From NCBI RefSeq assembly GCF_963678635.1, contig NC_087067.1, positions 23,445,547 to 23,509,546 on the forward strand: a stretch of 64,000 nucleotides of DNA, given 5' to 3'. Positions 56,972-64,000 of this stretch are shown here, piece by piece; the first letter of the stretch is position 1, and each line of letters begins with the position of its first letter. The notes under the pieces were generated by a model. The model saw nothing but the letters and a program-made list of their open reading frames with translations. It searched no databases and was not told the origin of the DNA. This DNA is from Symsagittifera roscoffensis. Taxonomy: Eukaryota; Xenacoelomorpha; Acoela; Convolutidae. The position numbers and the translations under genes are program-made.

Positions 56972-58732
56972 AATAAAAAAACAAAATTATCGAAGACAAG
57001 GCAAATTTTGGTTTATACTTAGTTAATCATTTTGAAGTTCAGATGACATTGCAGTTAAACGAGTTAAATGGTTGCGGAATTTTTGTATCTTGAAACATTA
57101 CAATTTTTACTCTATCCTAGTTTCTAGAACAATCAAACAACTTTCCAATTATGGTAAATTTTTCCCTCTCTTAATAAATGGCAAGCTAAAAACAAAGGAG
57201 CTGCAAATTGAATCTTATCATCTTACCATCTGAGACACTGAAACCCATAACTTATCTCAACATATTAAGAAAAAATCAATCGTTTAGCGCCGAAATTAGT
57301 CCCGTGCTAAAACAATTTAAAAAGAGACATTTTAGTGAAAAATTTTATGCGGAATCTCGGCCGTTTGGTTGCAAGTCATGGCCTTTTGGTTGCTCTTCTA
57401 ACTGATTATCTTAAATTTTGTCTAATATCGGCCGAGTAAAAATTAGCTCGTTGAATATTTACTTGTTATTTTGACATAGCAGAAATATGGATGAAGACAT
57501 AGCATGAAAACTTGTTATGTTGACATTGGATGAAAACTTGATATGTTGACATAGCGGAATGTTTTATCGTAGAAATTACAAGTCGTTGAAATTACACGAA
57601 CGAAATTGAGCGAAATTCGGTGAAAGATCGCACGACCGAGTTTTGGTGAAATTACACGAACGAAGAACGAATTTCGGGGAAATAACACGAACGAAAAAAA
57701 AATAAACCATGAGCTTTCTATAGAATCGTTTAAAACATTGCGTATTAGTGTAACTTTTAGCCATATTTGACTCATTTTAAAGCAGTATTATTTAAATGAA
57801 ACATACACGCCAATTGAAAAACGGAAAATCTGAAAAAAAACTCATTTTTTAGTGCTTTTTTCTCGTTTTTCAATTGCTTCACTGGGTTAATGCGGTCGCT
57901 CCACTCCAACCTTAATTCGCAGCAAACAGTTTTTTGTATTGTTATTGCATAATGGTTTGTATTTTTTTACTTGCCCAGTTTTCTAACCGCAATGATAAGA
58001 CGAACAATAAATGCATTTTCCTCATCGGAACAAAACTTCATCGCATTGGTTTTCTGACATCAATTTTGTGAGATATCGGAGCACTTGCAGGTCATTTGCT
58101 AAAATCAACACAAGCAAGACCTGTATTGGGAAGCATAGCAAGATTGCGACTCCCCAAGATTTTCAGTGTTTTCAACAACGAAGCAGTTTCAGGAAAAACA
58201 AATTGGGATAGCCCGAAATAACATTTATCCCGAAAACAGATGTATTCGTTTTTTTTGGCTCAAAAGTTCATTTCATTGATTTGGAGCAAATCTAAAAAGA
58301 TAGATAATTACTCTACCCGTGTTTGAATTCAACAGCGGCCAATAACATGTAGAGTTTACTAAAAAGTATCTCGTTCACTGTCTAATCAACGAAAGTAAAT
58401 AATTGAATATACTGTAATCAAAAAAGACATTAAATTTTCGAAAAAATTTTAAATCAAAGTGAACACAAAGACAAGAAGGCTTATCCCTTCTTCTCGAGTG
58501 ATAGTGGATTGCTTGAACAAAAACTCTGAGAAATGACTGGTAGTCCTTCAATTGTTTCACAAGGAAAACAAAAATAAACAAAAAGATAGTCATTCAAAAG
58601 TCTAACAACTTTTGTGATTCGTTTGTGGAATTTAACGCCCGTCATTTATGTCCGTATTCGATGTGCCAGGACATGCCTACAGGCTTGAATACAACATGAT
58701 ACTACAACAAGACTGCTCGTATCAGGGCGAAC

Positions 58733-59221
58733 CCTTGAAAGTTCCGACTGCCTTTTAAGGTTTTATGGAGCAGTAATAACATCAAAAAATTAAATGTAAT
58801 AAAAGAAAATGAAAAAAAAATTTCTTAAATTTGATTTTTTTAATGAAAATCATCCCCCCAGACGCCATATAAAGTACAAAAGGATAGAAGTCGCTCCTTG
58901 TAGCAAACCATTTATGGCAAATAAGCTTCTATTAACCAATTTGGAACAATTTTAAGACGGATTAACTCTCCGCTTACGCGTTAATAGCGCGAAATATATC
59001 GCTCGTTAATTGTTCCAATTTGGCCAAAGTGGCAATCTTTAAATCCCCATAACTTTACGAAAAATGATCACAGGTGAAATATTTTTTCAAATTTGAGCCC
59101 AACACAGCAAAAGTTTTCAAATGAGTCAATAATGGCTAGTTAAAAAGTCTAAGTTTGTCTGAAGAAAAAAAACCCACCCCGAGCACAAACATTCCGTTAC
59201 TTTCGTATCGAAAATCGGAAC
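58733..59221 (+). mobile_element. Hairpin-ended module in array copy 2
   Basis: As in copy 1, but the left hairpin is damaged (cagggcgaacccttg). Inverted ends are gttccgac at 58741 and tcggaac ending 59221. Confidence 0.8.
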
Positions 59222-60619
59222 AATAAAAAAACAAAATTATCGAAGACAAGGCAAATTTGGGTTTAAACTGAGTTAATCATTTTAAAGTTCAGATGAAATT
59301 GCAGTTAAACGAGTTTAATGGTTGCGGAATTTTTGTATCTTGAAACATTACAATTTTTACTCTATCCTAGTTCCTAGAACAATCAAACAACTTTCTAATT
59401 ATGGTAAATTTTTCCCTGTCTTAATAAATGGCAAGCTAAAAACATAGGAGCTGCAAATTGAATCTTATCATCTTACCATCTGATACACTGAAATCCATAA
59501 CTTATCTCAACATATTAAGAAAAAATCAATCGTTTAGCGCCGAAATTAGTCCCGTGCTAAAACAATTTAAAAAGAGACATTTTAGTTAAAAATTTTATGC
59601 GGAATCTCGGCCGTTTGGTTTCAAGTCATGGCCTTTCGGTTGCTCTTGTAACTGATTATCTTAAATTTTGTCTATTATCGGTCGATTAAAAATTAGCTCG
59701 TTGAAAATTTACTTGTTATATTGACATAGCAGAAATATGGATGAAGACATAGCATGAAAACTTGTTATGTTGACATTGGATGAAAACTTGATATGTTGAC
59801 ATAGCGGAATGTTTTATCGGAGAAATTACAAGACGTTGAAATTACACAAACAAAATTGAGCGAAATTCGGTGAAAGATCGCACGACCGAGTTTTGGTGAA
59901 ATTACAGGAACGAAGAACGAATTTTGGGGAAATAACACGAACGAAAAAAAATAAACCATGAGCTTTCTATAGGATCGTTTAAAACATTGCGTATTAGTAT
60001 AACTTTTAGCCAGACCTGTATTGGGAAGCATAGCAAGATTGCGACTCCCCAAGATTTTCAGTGTTTTCAACAAACGAAGCAGTTTCAGGAAACACAAATT
60101 GGGACAGCCCGAAATAACATTTATCCCGAAAACAGATGTATTTGGTGTTTTTTGGCTCAAAAGTTCATTTCATTGATTTGGCGCAAATCTAAAAAGATAG
60201 ATAAATACTCTACCCGTATTTGAATTCAACAGCGGCCAATAACATGTAGATTTTACTAAAAAGTATCTCGTTCACTGTCTAATCAACGAAAGTAAATAAT
60301 TGAATATACTGTAATCAAAAAAGACATTAAATTTTCGAAAAATTTTTAAATCAAAGTCAACACAAAGACAAGAAGGCTTATCCCTTCTTCTCGAGTGATA
60401 GTGGATTGCTTGAACAAAAACTCTGAGAAATGACTGGTAGTCCTTCAATTGTTTCACAAGGAAAAAAAAGTAAACAAAAAAGATAGTCATTCAAAAGTCT
60501 AACAACTTTTGTGATTCGTTTGTGGAATTTAACGCCCGTCAATAATGTCCGTATTCGATGTGCCAGGACATGCCTACAGGCTTGGATACAACATGATACT
60601 ACAACAAGACTGCTCGTAT

Positions 60620-61077
60620 CAGGGCGAAGCCCTGAATGTTCCGACTGCCTTTTAAGGTTTAATGGAGCAGTAATAACATCAAAAAATTAAATGTAATAAA
60701 TGAAAATCATCCCCCCACACGCCATATAAAATACAAAAGCATAGAATTCGCTCCTTGTAACAAACCATTTATGGCATATAAGCTTCTATAAACCAATTTG
60801 GAACAATTTTAAGACGGATTAACTCTCCGCTTACGCGTTAATAGCGCGAAATTTATCGCGCGTTAATTGTTCCAATTTGGCCGAAATGGCAATATTTAAA
60901 CCCCCATAACTTTACAAAAAATGATCACAGGTAAAATATTTTTTCAAATTTGAGCTCAACACAACAATAGTTTTCAAATGAGTCAAAAATGTCTAGTTAA
61001 AAAGTCGAAATTTGTCTGAAGAAAAAAACCCACCCCGAGCGCAAATATTCCGTTACTTTCGTATCGAAAGTCGGAAC
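60620..61077 (+). mobile_element. Hairpin-ended module in array copy 3
   Basis: Both hairpins are perfect: CAGGGC-GAA-GCCCTG at 60620-60634 and CTTTCG-TAT-CGAAAG at 61056-61070. Inverted ends are gttccgac (60638-60645) and gtcggaac (61070-61077). About 45 bases of A/T-rich tract found in copies 1 and 2 are missing after taatgtaataaa. Confidence 0.82.
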
Positions 61078-62119
61078 AATAAAGAAACAAAGTTATCGAA
61101 GACAGGGCAAATTTGGGTTTATACTTAGTTAAACATTTTGAAGTTCAGATGACTTTGCAGTTAAACGAGTTTAATGGTTGCGGAATTTTTGTATCTTGAA
61201 ACATTACAATTTTTACTCTATCCTTAGTTCCTAGAACAACCAAACAACTCTCTAATTATGGTAAATTTTTCCCTGTCTTAATAAATGGCAAGCTAAAAAC
61301 ATAGGAGCTGCAAAATGAATCTTATCATCTTACCATCTGAGACACTGAAACCCATAACTTATCTCACCATATTAAGAAAAAATCAATCGCTTAGCGCCGA
61401 AATTAGTCCCGTGCTAAAACAATTTAAAAAGAGACATTTTAGTGAAAAATTTTATGCGGAATCTCGGCCGTTTGGTTGCAAGTCATGGCCTTTTGGTTGC
61501 TCTTCTAACTGATTATCTTAAATTTTTTCTATTATCGGTCAAGTAAAAAATTAGCTCGTTGAATATTTACTTGTTATATTGACACTGCAGAAATATGGAT
61601 GAAAACATAGCATGAAAACTTGTTATGTTGACATTGGATGAAACTTGATATGTTGACATAGCGGAATGTTTTATCGGAGAAGTTACCAGACGTTGAAATT
61701 ACACGAACGAAATTGAATGAAATTCGGTGAAAGATCACGACCGAGTTCTGGTGAAATTACACGAACGAAGAACGAATTTCGGGAAAATAACACGAACGAA
61801 AAAAAAATAAACAATGAGCTTTCTATAGAATTGTTTAAAACATTGCGTATAAGTATAATTCTTAGCCATATTTGACTCATTTTAAAGCAGTATTAGTTAA
61901 ATGAAACATACACGCCAATTATTTAATGGAAAATCAGAAAAAAAAACTCATTTTTTATTAGTGCTCTTTTCTCAATTTTCAATTGCTTCACTAGGTTAAT
62001 GTGGTCGCTCCACTCCAACCTTAATTCGCAGCAAACGGTTTTTTGTATCGTTAGTGCATAATGGTTTGTATTTTTTACTTGCCCAGTTTTCTAACCGCAA
62101 TGATAAGACGAACAACAAA

Positions 62120-62319
62120 NNNNNNNNNNNNNNNNNNNNNNNNNNNNNNNNNNNNNNNNNNNNNNNNNNNNNNNNNNNNNNNNNNNNNNNNNNNNNNNNN
62201 NNNNNNNNNNNNNNNNNNNNNNNNNNNNNNNNNNNNNNNNNNNNNNNNNNNNNNNNNNNNNNNNNNNNNNNNNNNNNNNNNNNNNNNNNNNNNNNNNNNN
62301 NNNNNNNNNNNNNNNNNNN
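62120..62319. other. Assembly gap, 200 N
   Basis: A run of exactly 200 N interrupts the third array copy, so the true number of copies is unknown and the gap length is probably nominal. Open frames spanning it are artefacts. Confidence 0.99.
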
Positions 62320-62765
62320 CAAGTAAAAACATGAAAAAGTAAACGTAATGAAATAAAACAGAAAAACAACTTTTTTTTCGAAAAATTTGAGATTTTTTGT
62401 AAAACTCATCCTCCATACACCATATAAAGTACAAAGTGATAAATTTTGCTCCTAGTAACTAATCAATTATGGCAAAAAAAAGCTTCTTTAAAACCAATTT
62501 TGAACGATTTCTAAGCCGGATCGAATCTCCGCTCACGCGTTAATATCATATATCTCGCGTTCATTGTCCCAAATTGGCAAAAAATGGCAATCTCTAAGCC
62601 CCCATAACTTTTCGAAAAATGATCACAGGTAGAATATTTTTTTAATTTTAAGCTTACAACAAAAAAAAATCGTCAAAAGTGGCTAGATAAAATTCGAATT
62701 TGTCTAAAGAAAAAAAACATCCTGAGCACAAATATTCCGTTACTTTCGTTATAAAAGTCTGAACG
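62320..62765 (+). repeat. Diverged copy of the hairpin-ended module after the gap
   Basis: Contains aaactcatcctccatacaccatataaagtacaaa, aatctccgctcacgcgttaat, cccccataacttttcg, aaatgatcacagg, catcctgagcacaaatattccgttac and a terminal aaagtctgaac. The order is the same as in the array but divergence is much greater than among copies 1-3, so it is an older neighbour, not copy 4. Confidence 0.75.
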
Positions 62766-64000
62766 AAAACTAAAACTGGATAATTTTTTCTACCCAACTG
62801 TCTTGATTTGATTAAATTTTGATGTGTCTGACAATTTCAGCTTGACTATAGCAGAAAATGTATGATTCTAATCCATTATAATCCACTGCAATGTTTTATT
62901 TGGGTTTAAATGTGTTTAATGAATGATTTGAAAAAAAATATTAATTATTGTTTTTCAATTGATCACACTGTCCAATTTTTGTTCTATCTTATTACGAATG
63001 ACATTAAAAAGCTACTATAATCGAATTTTATCAATGAAATTCCAGAGCGCGACCCAGTGCGCGCATGCGCCTTTATGAGAGTTTTTTCTGTTACTAGACT
63101 AGTCTTTTCGACAAATCGTTTTTATCTTCCTAACAAAAACTGTATAATATAACAGTCAAAGTGATTGAGAGAAAAATAGCAGCGGTCGCATATCAGTGCA
63201 AAGCTTATATCAGATTGCACTTTGAAGCCAATTAAAAAGTTTTTAGTTGAAACTTTCATAAATCAATGGAAAAAGTTTATTTGGTATCCCAAACGCTACC
63301 TAAAGATCAAATGGATAAATTTAGCTGTCGTATCCTAATAAAAAGACCCCAGGATTGCATCGATTCAATTCAGAACAAGTAAGCCTGCCGCGTACGCGTG
63401 TTATAAGAACGCAATATGTCGCGAGTTACTTTTCCCAGATTGCTCAAAAGAGCTAATTTCAAACTCCTCGAATTTGACAGAAAAAGATCACCAGTGATTT
63501 GGTTTCTCTATAATTGAGCTCTGGGCAACAAGGTTTTTCAGATAGCATATAGAAAACTTCTGTTAATAACGCTTCGTTGAGAAGTCTAATGTTGAATGAA
63601 TCATGAGCATAATTATTTCGCCACTCTCTTCGAAAGACGAAACACAAAACCTTTGCAGGTATAAACTAATTGGATATCACTTACTCAGAAAAAAGTTCTT
63701 TCAATGTACAAAACTTACAGCCAAATTACAATAAAAAGAGAGATTTTTCAAACATTCAAGTTCGTTTTTGCCTGGTTTCTGCAGTTCGACTTTCCTGGTC
63801 TAGAAATGCGGTTAACTGAATCCGAGGAATTGCAAACATGATTAGATATACATCAATTTGCAGAAAAATTGCAGATGATTTATTAGGCGTCATATGCAGT
63901 TTACGAGAAAACTATATTTTTTCGAAAAAAAGTTATGCAAGAACTTTGATTTGGGCGTTTTTTGGGCTTTTCGTTAGGGTTCTCTCAAATTTATGTTTAA
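62766..64000. other. No gene recognised
   Basis: AT-rich DNA with a GC-rich patch at 63047-63072 (gcgcgacccagtgcgcgcatgcgc) and scattered similarity near 63380-63530 to the hairpin-ended family (cgcgtacgcgtgtta, gatcaccagtga). No coding evidence. Confidence 0.45.

Larger units (their letters stand above)
55810..62119 (+). repeat. Tandem array of a 2.26-kb unit, three copies, ending at a gap
   Basis: Copies begin at about 55810 (atcggagcacttgcagg), 58075 and 60012. Landmark spacings are 2258-2267 bases between copies 1 and 2 and about 1860-1895 between 2 and 3. The difference is a 347-base loss at the 2/3 junction, where ttagcc joins agacctg and atatttgactc...caag is missing. Copy 3 is complete up to the N run. 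Each unit holds the hairpin-ended module (56484-56971, 58741-59221, 60638-61077) and a stretch with gaaattacacgaacgaa repeats. Copies differ by scattered substitutions and small indels. Open frames occur but are interrupted in at least one copy, so the array looks non-coding. Confidence 0.95.

Noticed and set aside
57208-57405. 65-codon frame repeated at 61315-61512 in the tandem array
   Set aside because: In the middle copy the frame has a stop (tagtta for tagtga region near 59585) and lacks the ATG, so it is shared by descent of the repeat and not kept as a gene.
59765-60160. 131-codon minus-strand frame in array copy 2/3
   Set aside because: It exists only because of the 347-base junction loss and is absent from the matching region of copy 1.
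62054-62434. Frames of 90-137 codons around 62.0-62.4 kb
   Set aside because: They cross the run of N and are artefacts.

Overview
This is an AT-rich, gene-poor stretch of a eukaryotic nuclear genome. It very likely comes from an invertebrate animal: it carries spliced class A GPCR exons, Ty3/gypsy, Jockey-like and MULE-like remnants, 8-bp-target-site MITEs, and long introns or intergenic DNA. There is no sign of bacterial operons, CRISPR arrays or rRNA. The species cannot be named from the sequence alone.

Layout. 0-3 kb: hAT-like MITE pieces, a tRNA-like A-box/B-box unit, a frameshifted MULE transposase fragment and a 33-bp minisatellite. 3-11 kb: mostly unassigned DNA with one complete MITE (6.43-6.86 kb, perfect 8-bp target duplication), a TG microsatellite, and an inverted-repeat element filled with a GCGGAATCCGCAAC-type motif (10.2-10.8 kb). 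12-15.1 kb: a decayed Ty3/gypsy pol relic on the minus strand. 17.8-18.5 kb: a terminal-inverted-repeat element made of ATTATAATC-type repeats. 19.7-23.7 kb: a young, exactly bounded Ty3/gypsy element (two 246-bp LTRs with 3 differences, 5-bp target duplication) that has lost most of gag and all of RT/RNase H but keeps long open frames. 26.2-26.9 kb: a dead Jockey-group LINE RT. 28-34 kb: MITE fragments, an exact tandem duplication and a pair of about 130-bp fold-back hairpins. 36.6-39.4 kb: two GPCR exons, the only convincing host gene. 39.8-41.4 kb: a third fold-back copy followed by two MITEs with perfect 8-bp target duplications only 46 bp apart. 43-51 kb: degenerate repeats and an exact 185-bp duplication. 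53.0-54.3 kb: the 5' end and gag of a second gypsy element. 55.8-62.1 kb: three copies of a 2.26-kb tandem repeat that runs into a 200-N gap.

The points most worth follow-up are these. (1) In both gypsy elements the Gag start codon straddles the LTR/primer-binding-site junction. (2) A repeat family has a subterminal hairpin at each end and is embedded in the tandem array, which suggests a Helentron-like rolling-circle origin. (3) A three-member palindromic fold-back family uses one 16-bp module (GTTCAACAGTGCCGAA). (4) The trimmed gypsy element still has coding frames and may be a non-autonomous lineage. Apart from the GPCR, possible host exons are weak and marked as such.
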